This document shows, piece after piece, positions 17,083 to 26,485 of a stretch of 64,000 bases of DNA. The first letter of the stretch is position 1. Every line of letters starts with the position of its first letter. The DNA is from Dryocola sp032000125. Its GTDB lineage: Bacteria; Pseudomonadota; Gammaproteobacteria; Enterobacterales; Enterobacteriaceae. Under the pieces are notes generated by a model. The model saw only the letters and a list, made by a program, of their open reading frames with translations, was not told the DNA's origin and searched no databases. The stretch is taken from positions 1-64,000 of the forward strand of contig DAMALH010000021.1 of the NCBI GenBank assembly GCA_032000125.1. The letters are read 5' to 3'. Made by a program: the position numbers and the translations under genes.

Positions 17083-17664
17083 TCAGGCGATGCGCAGCGC
17101 GCGTTGCGATATTTGCAGCTTTTCCTCCAGCCACTTCAGCAGGCTTCTTGTATCCAGCGGTCTGCTCTGGTCCAGGGTATAAACCGGCCCCAGCGCCATG
17201 GGCTGAGCGCTGTCCGCAAGCTGCAGCAGCTCCGGCAGATACTCTTCACCGGGATGGCCCGGCGGTCTTACAGCAAATCTCTGCGCATAGCGGGCCGCCG
17301 CGAGGCTGCCGGGGATCTGGTTCCACACTTCCAGCACGCTTGCGATATTCGCCTGTTCAAGATAGCGCTCAAGCGTTTCTTTTGGCTGAAAGCCAAACCA
17401 GGCATCAATAAGAAAAACGCACTGAGGCGGGCTGTCTGCCACTATCGACCAGATCGCCTCGTAGGCCGCGCAGCCCAGGCGGCGGTTAAACGGCCTGTCA
17501 ATCTCTTCGAACTGCGCCATAAAGGGTTCTTTAATGCCGTCGATTGTCAGCAGCGGTAGCGCAAAATGTTCGGATAAAAGACGGGCGACGGTGCTTTTAC
17601 CTGAGGCCGGGACGCCGTTCACAAGTACCACCGTTTTGCCCTGTGTTCGCGAATGCTGGCTCAT
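17083..17664 (-). CDS. P-loop kinase-like ATPase of the PTS operon
   Basis: The 193-residue protein starts with a Walker A GVPASGKST (residues 17-25) after VVLVN, as in zeta-toxin/gluconokinase-type small P-loop kinases. A LTIDGIKEP segment and FLIDAWFG may give the Walker B Asp. The ATG overlaps the stop of the PTS IIA gene (ATGA), so it is the last gene of the seven-gene PTS operon. It may phosphorylate a sugar, an alcohol or a protein in this pathway. I do not recognise a characterised homologue. Confidence 0.75.
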   Translation of the reverse strand: MSQHSRTQGKTVVLVNGVPASGKSTVARLLSEHFALPLLTIDGIKEPFMAQFEEIDRPFNRRLGCAAYEAIWSIVADSPPQCVFLIDAWFGFQPKETLERYLEQANIASVLEVWNQIPGSLAAARYAQRFAVRPPGHPGEEYLPELLQLADSAQPMALGPVYTLDQSRPLDTRSLLKWLEEKLQISQRALRIA

Positions 17665-18098
17665 AATATTGCGATCACCTCTTCCTTCACTTTTGCCTGG
17701 CGCAGCTTCGCCATCACGTCGTTATCGCCTAACAGATTTACAATGGCACGAATGCCCTCTTCGATATGGCCGTTGCTGTCGCGGGCCGCGAACATAATCA
17801 CGATATCGGCCTTGTCGCTATCGGCAAACACAATCGGCTGTTCGAGCAAAACCAGGCTAAAACAATTTTTAAGTACCCCGCATTCCGGGCGGGCATGGGG
17901 CATGGCGATGCCCTCTTCAAAAACGTAATAGGCGCCATGCTCCAGAGTGTTATTAATCACCGCCTGGTAATAGGAGGGCAAAATATAGCCGTTATCAACC
18001 AGCGGCTGGGCCGCCAGTTGAATCACCTTCTGCCAGTCCGTTTCGCGCACGCCGACCTGAATCGCCTGTGCTTCAATTAATAACTCTTTAATGGCCAT
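17661..18098 (-). CDS. PTS sugar transporter subunit IIA
   Basis: The 145-residue mannitol/fructose-fold IIA domain has the phosphorylated His68 in GIAMPHARPE. It passes phosphate from HPr to the IIB protein encoded upstream. The family includes UlaC, matching the UlaA-type IIC in the same operon. It starts 9 bp after the 89-residue gene and overlaps the kinase gene by 4 bp. Confidence 0.9.
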   Translation of the reverse strand: MAIKELLIEAQAIQVGVRETDWQKVIQLAAQPLVDNGYILPSYYQAVINNTLEHGAYYVFEEGIAMPHARPECGVLKNCFSLVLLEQPIVFADSDKADIVIMFAARDSNGHIEEGIRAIVNLLGDNDVMAKLRQAKVKEEVIAIL

Positions 18099-18107
18099 AA
18101 CGGCTCC

Positions 18108-18377
18108 TTAAATAGTCCTGCGAATGGTATTTCGCAACTCATCAATTTTGACAAATAAATTATCGATTTGCTGGCGGTGCGTTTTACTCTTCGCATAGAC
18201 CTGTAACGCCTGGTTATAGCGCAACATTAAAGCCTTCTGTGCTTCACTATTACTGGGATTTTCCATCAGCGTATTTTCCAGCGCCGTTAATTCAGCATCA
18301 AGCTGTGCAGCCTGAATATCATATTGCATGCTATCTGAATTATCTTTGTGAAAAAGTCGTTTTAAAGATCCAAACAT
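18108..18377 (-). CDS. Conserved small protein of the PTS operon, unknown function
   Basis: The 89-residue soluble protein is mostly helical and charged, with heptad-like stretches (AAQLDAELTALENTLME and QQIDNLFVKIDELRNTIRR) suggesting a short coiled coil. It has no signal peptide, no membrane segment and no recognised domain. A GGGAG ribosome site precedes the ATG. Its place between the aldolase and IIA genes suggests a structural or regulatory role in the pathway. Confidence 0.7.
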   Translation of the reverse strand: MFGSLKRLFHKDNSDSMQYDIQAAQLDAELTALENTLMENPSNSEAQKALMLRYNQALQVYAKSKTHRQQIDNLFVKIDELRNTIRRTI

Positions 18378-18446
18378 AGCTATCTCCCGCCCCGACGATT
18401 GCCGCGCAACCAGGGTTACATTGAAGAGTAAAGGATAACGCTGTGG

Positions 18447-19289
18447 TTATTTAAATAATGCGATCTTTTCGGCTAATACAGCAGCTACCGCATCATTTGC
18501 CGGAATTAAAAATTTGCGCACGCTGTCGTTTACCTTACCTTTGCCGAAGGTTTCTTTGCAGCGGCCAACCCATTGCACGTTCATTTCGGTGCCGACGTTT
18601 ACTTTGTCGATGCCCCCCGCTACGGCACGGCGCATGTCTTCATCGCTCACGCCCGTGCCGCCATGCAGCACTAGCGGGGTTCTGGTAACCTCGCTGATCT
18701 CCGCCAGGCGCTGATGCTGGATGTGCGCTTTGCCGGTATACAGGCCGTGCACCGTGCCCACGGACACCGCCAGCATATCCACACCGGTTTCATCCACGAA
18801 ACGTTTTGCATCTTCCGTTGTGGTAAAGCTGATGTCTTCCATCGCCACCGCTTTGCCGTCTTCCGAACCGCCAATCGCCCCCAGTTCGGCTTCTACGGAC
18901 ACGTTATGCGGGCGGGCAATATCAATCACTTTACGCGTATTGGCGATATTCTCGGCCAGCTCCAGGTGCGAGCCGTCATACATTACCGAACTAAACCCAG
19001 CGTCGATGGCCGTTTTAATGGATTCAATATCCGAGCAGTGATCCAGATGCAAACAGGTCGGTATCTGCTGGCTTGCAGATAAAGAACGAATGGAGTCAAC
19101 CAGCAAACGGTAACCTAAATATTCCGCCGTCCCGGTGGAAATCTGAATCATTAACGGGCTGTTAGTGGCTTTAGCTGCTTTAAAATAAGCGGGCAACATT
19201 TCCAGGCAATGCAAATTAAAAGATCCAACCGCTTTAAAATTACGTTCTTTTGCTACCTGCAATAACGCCGGGAAGTTATACAGACTCAT
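18447..19289 (-). CDS. Class II fructose-bisphosphate/tagatose-bisphosphate-type aldolase
   Basis: The 280-residue zinc aldolase is of the GatY/KbaY/FbaA type. The catalytic Asp83 and zinc ligand His84 lie in HLDHCSD; the further ligands His181 (GTVHGLY) and His209 (LHGGTGV) are intact. The phosphate-binding GTG and NVGTE motifs are present. It should split a ketose 1,6-bisphosphate, or a related phospho-sugar, to dihydroxyacetone phosphate and an aldehyde. The start overlaps the IIC gene by 14 bp. Exact substrate unknown; the PFK-like enzyme in the operon would supply a bisphosphate. Confidence 0.88.
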   Translation of the reverse strand: MSLYNFPALLQVAKERNFKAVGSFNLHCLEMLPAYFKAAKATNSPLMIQISTGTAEYLGYRLLVDSIRSLSASQQIPTCLHLDHCSDIESIKTAIDAGFSSVMYDGSHLELAENIANTRKVIDIARPHNVSVEAELGAIGGSEDGKAVAMEDISFTTTEDAKRFVDETGVDMLAVSVGTVHGLYTGKAHIQHQRLAEISEVTRTPLVLHGGTGVSDEDMRRAVAGGIDKVNVGTEMNVQWVGRCKETFGKGKVNDSVRKFLIPANDAVAAVLAEKIALFK

Positions 19290-20649
19290 GTGCTTTTTCC
19301 TCTTGAGTTTTGGTAGATTTGCCGTTCACGAACCAGGCGATAAGCGCCACGAACAGGATGAATACGCCGACAAACGTCCAGTTATTCTGGAAGACGTGAC
19401 CCAGAATCAGGCCGCTGCTGATGACATCGGAATCGCTGAAGGTCACGCCGGTAAAGCCGTAGCTTTCGAGCATCGGCACAAGGATTGCGGGCAGGAAGGT
19501 GATAAACAGGCCGTGTACCACGCCGCCGATAATCGCGCCGCGCCTGCCGCCCATCGCGTTACCGAAAATGCCTGCGGTGCCGCCGGCAAAGAAGTTGGTC
19601 AACAGGCCGGGCAGGATCATCGCCAGGCCAAACATCGGGAAGACAATCATGCCGATGATGGAGCCTGCGGTAGTGGCAAGGAAGCCGACAATCACGGCAT
19701 TCGGGGCGTACGGGAAGAGCACCGGGCAGTCCAGCGCAGGTTTGGCATCAGGCACAATGCGCATCGCAATGCCGCGGAACGCGGGCACCAGCTCGTTAAG
19801 CAGCAGGCGTACGCCGCTGTAAAGCACGAACACCCCGGCGACAAACTGAATGGCCTGCATAAAGGCAAACATCAGGTAATTCACGCCGTTGGAATACTGC
19901 GCAATGTAACCAGGGCCTGCCGCCAGCGCCGGGATGAGGTACATCGGAATCATCACCACCGCCATGGAGAGATAGGTATCCTGCAGGAACTTAAAGTTAT
20001 CCGGCAGCACAAGGTCTTCGGTGGATTTCGAGCCTTTGCCTACCACCTTCGCCACCGCCGCCTGCACCAGATAGCCAATGGTGCAGAAGTGGCCCAGCGC
20101 AACGTCATCGGAGCCGGTAATACGGCGCACCACGGGTTGGGCGAGCGCAGGCATTAATACCGCCATAATCCCACCGAAAACGCCGCCGGTCAGAATCAAC
20201 GGTAGCCCGGTAAGCCCGGCTTTGTAGCCGATAACCGCGCCGATGGTCGCCATCCACAGCAGCGCCTGTCCGGTAAGGAAGATGTATTTAAACGGCGTGA
20301 TGCGGGCAATGATGATGTTGACGATAAATATCACCATCAGCGTGAGCGCCACTTCAGAACCCAGCTCGCGGTTTGCCAGCCCCGCAATTGCCGCCACGTC
20401 GGTGATATAGCCCTTCATGCCAAAGCCGTGGGTAAAGATGTCGTTCAGAAAAGTGAGCGTATCAACAATAATGTTGATGCCTGCCATCATGATCAAAAAG
20501 CCCAGCAGCGTTTTAAAAGTGCCTTCGGCCACTTTGCCCTTCGATTTTTTTTGCAGTAAAAGCCCCAGCATGGCGATAAAGGCGATCAGGATTGACGCCT
20601 GTCCAAGCAGGTCTTTAACAATAAAGTTAATGATGCTATTCATGGTCAA
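19276..20649 (-). CDS. PTS transporter subunit IIC, ascorbate (UlaA/SgaT) family
   Basis: The 457-residue integral membrane protein has about 10-12 hydrophobic segments. It has the hallmarks of the UlaA family (FKTLLGFLIMMAGINIIVD, GGVFGGIMAVLMPALAQP, GIFGNAMGGRRGAI). Known UlaA imports L-ascorbate with concomitant phosphorylation, but here the neighbouring kinase and aldolase point to another substrate. The start at 20649 or the ATG at 20643 are equally plausible. It overlaps IIB and the aldolase by 14 bp each, showing a coupled operon. Confidence 0.9.
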   Translation of the reverse strand: MTMNSIINFIVKDLLGQASILIAFIAMLGLLLQKKSKGKVAEGTFKTLLGFLIMMAGINIIVDTLTFLNDIFTHGFGMKGYITDVAAIAGLANRELGSEVALTLMVIFIVNIIIARITPFKYIFLTGQALLWMATIGAVIGYKAGLTGLPLILTGGVFGGIMAVLMPALAQPVVRRITGSDDVALGHFCTIGYLVQAAVAKVVGKGSKSTEDLVLPDNFKFLQDTYLSMAVVMIPMYLIPALAAGPGYIAQYSNGVNYLMFAFMQAIQFVAGVFVLYSGVRLLLNELVPAFRGIAMRIVPDAKPALDCPVLFPYAPNAVIVGFLATTAGSIIGMIVFPMFGLAMILPGLLTNFFAGGTAGIFGNAMGGRRGAIIGGVVHGLFITFLPAILVPMLESYGFTGVTFSDSDVISSGLILGHVFQNNWTFVGVFILFVALIAWFVNGKSTKTQEEKAHESV

Positions 20650-20950
20650 ATACCTTCACATTGCGGGCTTTTAAAAAGGCGACAATCTTCTGTTCGATTT
20701 CGTCTTTATCGGTGAGCTTATGCAGCACAATGACCCGTTTAATTTCCTCTTCGCTGGCATCGGCGGTCAAAATATCAGCGAAGGTTTTTTGGGTTAATAT
20801 AATGTCCGACTTAAAGGCGCCCGCTTCAGAGACCGTGGTATGATCTATTTCCGCCGGGATTTCTAATTTTTTAAGCACCGCTTTGGCGGTCATTTCGATG
20901 GCAAAACTGGAACCTAAACCGCAGCCACATACACAAAGAATTTTAAGCAT
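20636..20950 (-). CDS. PTS transporter subunit IIB (lactose/ascorbate type)
   Basis: The 104-residue IIB protein has the phospho-Cys at residue 8 in CVCGCGLGSS, a Cys loop followed by a small-residue phosphate pocket as in UlaB. Start MLKILCV is chosen over an ATG five codons upstream for family fit, with a GAGGAG-type site upstream. It is 11 bp downstream of the PFK-like gene and overlaps IIC. Confidence 0.9.
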   Translation of the reverse strand: MLKILCVCGCGLGSSFAIEMTAKAVLKKLEIPAEIDHTTVSEAGAFKSDIILTQKTFADILTADASEEEIKRVIVLHKLTDKDEIEQKIVAFLKARNVKVFDHE

Positions 20951-20961
20951 TGAAAATCTCC

Positions 20962-21942
20962 TCAAATAATATTGAGCTGCTTCGCTAATTTATAATGGTG
21001 CCCTTCGGTGTCGACGAGGCGTTTTTGCATACTGATTAAATCTATAGGGATCGGTTTGTTACTCGAATTAATAATAATTGCTTTATTTCTCATGCCTGAC
21101 TGGATACAACGTACGACTTCGCCGGCCATAATAGTGCCCTGATAGATTTCCTCACAGGTTGGGTCACCATTACGCAGGCTGTAACCAATAATCGACTTAC
21201 GAATACGCACGCCGATTTTTGGTTCGAGCTGTTTAATCATGGTATCAATCGCCCCCTGGAAACCGGGGGAATATTCTTTGGTATAACCTTCAGAACAAAG
21301 AATGACGACGCTGTTTTGTACCTCAAGCCGGGCGCCGATCTTATTTGCCAGTTCGCTTAACTCCTGCTGGCATTCCGGGAACAGCGCAAAATCAGCGTTG
21401 CTTTTAATGGCGGACTGCAGGGTTAATTCACCGCAATAGCCGCCCAGTAATTCCACCATAAAAACGCGGCCCGGCAGCGCGCGCCCCGTATTACGCAGCT
21501 TGACGACCTCTTTAATCACCTGCTCGCAGGCGGTGGAAAATCCGATGGTGTAGTCGCTACCGTACACGTCATTGTCAATCGTCATGCCCACGCCGAAACA
21601 GTTAACGCCATATTCGCTAAGGTTATTTAGAAACTGTAAAGACCCATCGCCGCCGGCCATAATAAGCACGTCAATATGCAGGGATTTTAGCTGCCTGGCG
21701 ATAGTTTCATATTCGCAGCCCGTTAACTTACGGTTAGTTCGGCCTGACGACATGATGGGAATAGCGGCGATGGAAAAATCCACCAGGTCGCGTAGGGAAA
21801 TAGCCTGGTGTTTATTCTGTAATAATCCTGGAATACCACCGTTAAACAGGACAATTTCCGCCTGAGCCAGTCTGGAAACCTGGAAAACGAAGTTATTTAT
21901 TCCCGTGACATCACCGCCGCTAATTACCATGCCGATTCTCAT
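20962..21942 (-). CDS. 6-phosphofructokinase-family sugar-phosphate kinase
   Basis: Started at MRIGMVISGG (GAGGCGACGGTC upstream), the protein has 326 residues, the length of bacterial PfkA (320). It has the nucleotide motif GGDGS at 97-101, where Gly rather than Asp indicates ATP use, and the catalytic TIDND with Asp123. The N-terminal SGGD is present, but the rest (VTGINNF) deviates from the SGGDAPGMN consensus. It probably phosphorylates a ketose 6-phosphate produced by the PTS, feeding the class II aldolase. First gene of the PTS operon. Confidence 0.85.
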   Translation of the reverse strand: MRIGMVISGGDVTGINNFVFQVSRLAQAEIVLFNGGIPGLLQNKHQAISLRDLVDFSIAAIPIMSSGRTNRKLTGCEYETIARQLKSLHIDVLIMAGGDGSLQFLNNLSEYGVNCFGVGMTIDNDVYGSDYTIGFSTACEQVIKEVVKLRNTGRALPGRVFMVELLGGYCGELTLQSAIKSNADFALFPECQQELSELANKIGARLEVQNSVVILCSEGYTKEYSPGFQGAIDTMIKQLEPKIGVRIRKSIIGYSLRNGDPTCEEIYQGTIMAGEVVRCIQSGMRNKAIIINSSNKPIPIDLISMQKRLVDTEGHHYKLAKQLNII

Positions 21943-22426
21943 GACCGTCGCCTCGTTTATTTTCCTTGCAGACATTTTTCCCTTTAAACAACCCTTAGAT
22001 TTGCAAGCAAGGTCACAAAAATGGGATTCATCAGGCGGCATGTATTATTGACAAGGGTGTTTTACCGTTGAAATTTGTGATTAAAATCACATATCAATAG
22101 CGAATACAGCCGGAAGAGAAAGCGCAAAAACGTCATATATTTCAGCGTATTAATTCAGACGCTCGGTAAATAAATTTTGCCACCGCGTTTGAGGCTTTAA
22201 AGGGGAAAATTTGGCTTTCAAAAATGTGACTATTCGCGCATTTTTTTGCGAAGAGAAAGGGAAGGCGTTAATTAAGCAGCGCAAAAATAAGAGCGCGGTA
22301 ATCGCCGGGTATTACTTTCCGAACGACGGTTTATGAAGACATATCGCTACAGCCGTTCAGGGCGCGGCTGACGGCAGTAACGTTTGACGAGGGGATTTAA
22401 CGGCGGCGTAACTAGCAATAGGGAGA
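21943..22426. other. Gene-free control region between the PTS operon and fdhD
   Basis: This 484-bp gap is AT-rich and holds no convincing gene. Near 22044-22091 it carries a CRP site and a plausible leftward promoter (minus-strand -10 AATAAT at 22044-22049). At about 22351-22371 a 6-bp inverted repeat (CAGCCG...CGGCTG) lies downstream of fdhD but lacks a T-run. Nothing else is recognised. Confidence 0.6.
22076..22091. promoter_or_regulatory. CRP-cAMP binding site upstream of the PTS operon
   Basis: TGTGATTAAAATCACA is a perfect palindromic match to the CRP consensus TGTGA-N6-TCACA, 134 bp upstream of the PFK-like start. Such a strong site predicts catabolite-controlled expression of the operon. 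Confidence 0.85.
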
Positions 22427-23251
22427 CTACGCCAGCCGCCCCGGATGGGTATATACGGTCGCGCGCCCCGGTCGGCTAAACCCTACCAGCGTCAGGTTGC
22501 AACGGTGCGCCACCTCAATCGCCAGCGACGTTGCCGCTGAGACGGCGAATAAAATCTCAACCCCGCACCGGGCGGATTTCTGCACCATTTCATAGCTGGC
22601 CCGGCTTGACACTAACGCGGCGCCTTGAAGCCAGCCCTGCCGTGCACGAGCACCCAGCATTTTATCCAGCGCCACGTGGCGGCCGATATCCTCTTTGCCA
22701 TCCATAATCTCGCCCTGCTCATTTAACCAGAGCGCCGCGTGCGTGCAGCCGGTGAGTTCACCAATGGGTTGGTAATCGCGCATTTGCTCAAGGGCAGCAT
22801 CAAGAAAACGCAGATCGAAGGTTTGGGTAAAAGGTAAAGGTGAAAGCGGACGCCCGATATCCTTGAGTTGCTCAACGCCGCAGACGCCGCAGCCGGTGCG
22901 TCCTGCAAGGGAACGGCGGCGCTCTTTTAGCCCCGCGAAGCGGCGGCTGGACAGCTCAATTTGCACCTCAATGCCGTTGCAGACCGGCACCACATCAATA
23001 CCGAAAATATCCGCAGGAGAGCTTATAATCCCTTCGGATAAGGAAAAGCCGATGGCGAAAAGCGCCAGGTTGTCAGGCGTTGCCATCATCACAACGTGAG
23101 AAATGCCGTTATAAACCAGCGCGACCGGTACCTCTTCAGCAATCCAGTCCGTTCTGGCCGACGTCAAATCGCCACGCTGCCACAACGTGACAGAACATGA
23201 GCCCGTGATGCTCGTAACAACTTTTTCGTTAGTTTGATCAGATTTATTCAC
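22427..23251 (-). CDS. fdhD: FdhD, sulfurtransferase for formate dehydrogenase
   Basis: The 274-residue protein (E. coli 277) transfers sulfur from IscS to the molybdenum cofactor of formate dehydrogenases, needed for their activity. The essential CxxC loop is present in GRTGCGVCGVEQL. Other conserved blocks are EEVPVALVYNGISHVVMMA, GEDIGRH-like KEDIGRHVALDK, and VSSRASYEMVQKSA. It is divergent from fdoG, the arrangement found in E. coli. Confidence 0.97.
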   Translation of the reverse strand: MNKSDQTNEKVVTSITGSCSVTLWQRGDLTSARTDWIAEEVPVALVYNGISHVVMMATPDNLALFAIGFSLSEGIISSPADIFGIDVVPVCNGIEVQIELSSRRFAGLKERRRSLAGRTGCGVCGVEQLKDIGRPLSPLPFTQTFDLRFLDAALEQMRDYQPIGELTGCTHAALWLNEQGEIMDGKEDIGRHVALDKMLGARARQGWLQGAALVSSRASYEMVQKSARCGVEILFAVSAATSLAIEVAHRCNLTLVGFSRPGRATVYTHPGRLA

Positions 23252-23280
23252 TTTGCATTAACCGGATAAGAACAACCTTA

Positions 23281-23376
23281 ATACCAATGTGGTATCCTTG
23301 CAGCATACCCCTCCGGGAAGGAGGGTGATAACCAGTTCAGGGTTCGATTGTGAACCTTTGCGGCGAGCACCGCAAA
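23281..23376 (+). promoter_or_regulatory. Tandem hairpins in the fdhD-fdoG intergenic region
   Basis: Four short perfect inverted repeats follow one another: ATACCA/TGGTAT (23281-23295), CCCTCC/GGAGGG (23309-23325), GGTTC/GAACC (23341-23356) and TTTGCGG/CCGCAAA (23357-23376). They lie just upstream of the fdoG ribosome site and probably fold in the fdoG leader RNA. No family is recognised with certainty. Confidence 0.5.
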
Positions 23377-23422
23377 AATAAACCTAAAAGTCATGTGAAA
23401 AATGTCGAAACAGGAGCAATCC

Positions 23423-26400
23423 ATGCAGGTCAGCAGAAGGCAGTTCTTTAAGATCTGTGCTGGCGGTATGGCAGGCACCACGGCAGCGGCGCTGGGCTTT
23501 GCCCCGGGCGTTGCGCTTGCGGAAACACGGCAATACAAATTGCTGCGCACCCGTGAAACCCGTAATACCTGTACATACTGTTCCGTTGGTTGCGGGCTAT
23601 TGATGTATAGCCTTGGCGACGGCGCGAAAAATGCCAAAGCATCAATCTTCCATATTGAAGGCGATCCGGACCATCCGGTTAACCGCGGCGCACTTTGTCC
23701 AAAAGGCGCGGGTCTTGTGGACTTCATCCACAGCGAAAGCCGCCTTAAATACCCGTCTTACCGTGCTCCAGGCTCCGATAAGTGGGAACAAATCAGTTGG
23801 GAAACGGCGTTTGACCGTATCGCTAAGCTGATGAAAGCAGACCGCGACGCTAACTTCATTGCCCAAAACGACCAGGGAACCACGGTTAACCGCTGGCTCT
23901 CGACCGGCATGCTGTGCGCATCCGCATCCAGTAACGAAACCGGCTATTTAACCCAGAAATTTTCCCGCGCCCTCGGCATGTTAGCCGTGGATAACCAGGC
24001 GCGTGTCTGACACGGACCAACGGTAGCAAGTCTTGCTCCAACATTTGGTCGCGGTGCGATGACCAACCACTGGGTTGATATTAAAAACGCCAATCTTATC
24101 GTAGTGATGGGTGGGAACGCGGCAGAAGCGCATCCGGTGGGATTCCGCTGGGCGATGGAAGCCAAAATCCATAACGGCGCGAAGCTGATTGTTATCGATC
24201 CTCGCTTTACGCGAACCGCTTCGGTGGCGGATTTCTATACCCCGATTCGTTCCGGTACCGACATTGCCTTCCTGTCGGGCGTGCTGCTGTACCTGATTAA
24301 CAACAATAAATTTAACCGCGAGTACGTCGAGGCCTATACCAACTCCAGCCTCATTGTGCGTGAGGACTTCAGCTTTGACGACGGCCTGTTCTCCGGCTAC
24401 GACGCACAAACGCGTAAATACGATAAAACGTCCTGGCACTACGAGCTGGACGAAAGCGGCTTTGCTAAACGCGATCTGACGCTGCAGCATCCACGCTGCG
24501 TATGGAACCTGCTTAAAAAGCACATTTCCCGCTATACGCCGGAGGTAGTGTCGAACATTTGCGGTACTCCGCAGGCGGACTTCCTGAAGGTTTGCGAGTA
24601 CATCGCCGAAACCAGCGTGAAAGACAAAACCGCGTCGTTCCTTTACGCGCTGGGCTGGACGCAGCATTCCGTGGGCGCCCAGAACATCCGCACCATGGCG
24701 ATGATTCAGCTACTGCTTGGCAACATGGGCATGGCGGGCGGCGGCGTAAACGCCCTGCGCGGCCACTCCAACATCCAGGGGCTGACCGATCTGGGCCTGC
24801 TGTCCCAGAGCCTGACGGGTTATATGAACCTGCCGAGCGATACTCAGACCGACATCCAGACCTACCTTGAAGCCAACACGCCTAAACCGCTGCTGGAAGG
24901 CCAGGTCAACTACTGGAGTAACTACCCGAAATTCTTCGTCTCGATGATGAAAGCCTTCTACGGCGACAAAGCGACGGCGGAAAACAGCTGGGGTTATGAC
25001 TGGCTGCCGAAGTGGGATAAGGGCTACGACGTCCTGCAGTATTTCGAAATGATGACCCAGGGCAAGGTGAACGGCTATCTCTGCCAGGGCTTTAACCCGG
25101 TGGCGTCGTTCCCGAATAAAAACAAGGTGATTGCATCGCTATCGAAGCTGAAATTCCTTGTCACCATCGACCCGCTGAACACCGAAACCTCGAACTTCTG
25201 GCAGAACCACGGCGAGATGAACGATGTCGATCCGTCGCAAATCCAGACCGAGGTGTTCCGTCTGCCTTCAACCTGCTTTGCGGAGGAGAACGGTTCCATC
25301 GTTAACTCCGGCCGCTGGCTACAGTGGCACTGGAAAGGCGCGGATGCCCCGGGAGAGGCGCTGAACGACGGCGAAATCCTCGCCGGCATCTTCACCCGCC
25401 TGCGCCATATGTACCTGCGCGAGGGCGGCGCGTTGCCTGAACAGGTGCTGAACATGACCTGGAACTACCTGACACCAGATAACCCGGCGCCGGAAGAAGT
25501 GGCCATGGAAAGCAACGGTAAGGCGCTGGAAGATGTGCTTGATCCGGCCACCGGCGCGGTGCTGGTGAAAAAAGGTCAGCAGCTCAGCTCCTTTGCTCAG
25601 CTACGCGACGACGGCACCACCTCAAGCGGCTGCTGGATCTTCGCCGGTAGCTGGACGCCGGAGGGTAACCAGATGGCGCGCCGTGATAACGCCGATCCGT
25701 CCGGTCTGGGCAACACGCTGAGCTGGGCATGGGCGTGGCCGCTTAACCGCCGCATTCTGTATAACCGCGCCTCCGCAGACCCGCAGGGCAAACCCTGGGA
25801 TGAAAAACGCCGCCTGATTTCCTGGGACGGCGCGAAGTGGGGCGGCGCGGATATTGCGGACTACAGCACCGCCGCCCCCGGCAGCGACGTCGGGCCGTTT
25901 ATCATGCAGCCGGAGGGCTTAGGCCGCCTGTTCGCTATCGATAAAATGGCGGAAGGGCCGTTCCCGGAACACTACGAACCCTTTGAAACGCCGCTGGGCA
26001 CCAACCCGCTGCACCCGAACGTGGTTTCCAACCCGGCGGCCCGGGTCTTTAAAGGCGATCTGGAAGCGATGGGCAAGCATGATAAGTTCCCGTACGTCGG
26101 CACCACCTATCGTCTGACGGAGCATTTCCACTACTGGACCAAGCACGCGCTGTTAAACGCCATCGCGCAGCCGGAGCAGTTTGTGGAGATTGGCGAGAAG
26201 CTTGCCAACTCGCTCGGTATTGTTCAGGGCGATACGGTGAAGGTCTCTTCTAATCGCGGCTTTATCAAGGCCAAAGCGGTGGTGACCAAGCGTATCCGCC
26301 AGCTTGACGTTGACGGCAAGAAAGTGGACACCATCGGGATCCCGATCCACTGGGGCTACGAGGGCGTGGCGAAGAAAGGCTTTATCGCTAACACCCTGAC

Positions 26401-26473
26401 GCCGTTTGTCGGCGACGCCAACACGCAAACGCCGGAGTTCAAGGCGTTCCTGGTCAACGTGGAAAAGGTGTAA
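23423..26473 (+). CDS. fdoG: Formate dehydrogenase-O major subunit FdoG (selenoprotein)
   Basis: The frame is continuous over an in-frame TGA at 24008-24010 read as selenocysteine: 1016 residues with Sec196, exactly the E. coli FdoG length and Sec position (NQARV-Sec-HGPTV). The N-terminus MQVSRRQFFKIC is a twin-arginine signal exporting the folded enzyme to the periplasm. A [4Fe-4S] Cys set (CTYCSVGC, then GALCPKG) and bis-MGD binding segments follow. It oxidises formate and passes electrons to FdoH. The start at 23423 has AGGAGCAATCC upstream; the ATG seven codons earlier lacks one. Confidence 0.98.
24008..24052 (+). promoter_or_regulatory. Selenocysteine UGA codon and bacterial SECIS hairpin
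   Basis: TGA followed directly by a stem-loop. The upper part is AGCAA, loop GTC, TTGCT (about 24027-24039), flanked by GGACCAACG and CCAACATTTGG. This resembles the SelB-binding hairpin of E. coli fdnG/fdoG/fdhF with GU in the apical loop. It directs SelB and Sec-tRNA to decode the UGA. Confidence 0.85.
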
Positions 26474-26485
26474 CGGAGACGACCT

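Noticed and set aside
19288..20157. 289-codon open frame opposite the PTS IIC gene
   Set aside because: Its composition is His/Arg/Gln-rich as expected for the antisense of a membrane protein gene, and it overlaps the proven IIC frame.
23402..26473. Apparent split of fdoG into a 202-residue and an 804-residue gene
   Set aside because: The TGA at 24008-24010 is the selenocysteine codon at position 196, with the correct flanking residues, a SECIS-like hairpin and selC nearby. It is not a frameshift or nonsense mutation.
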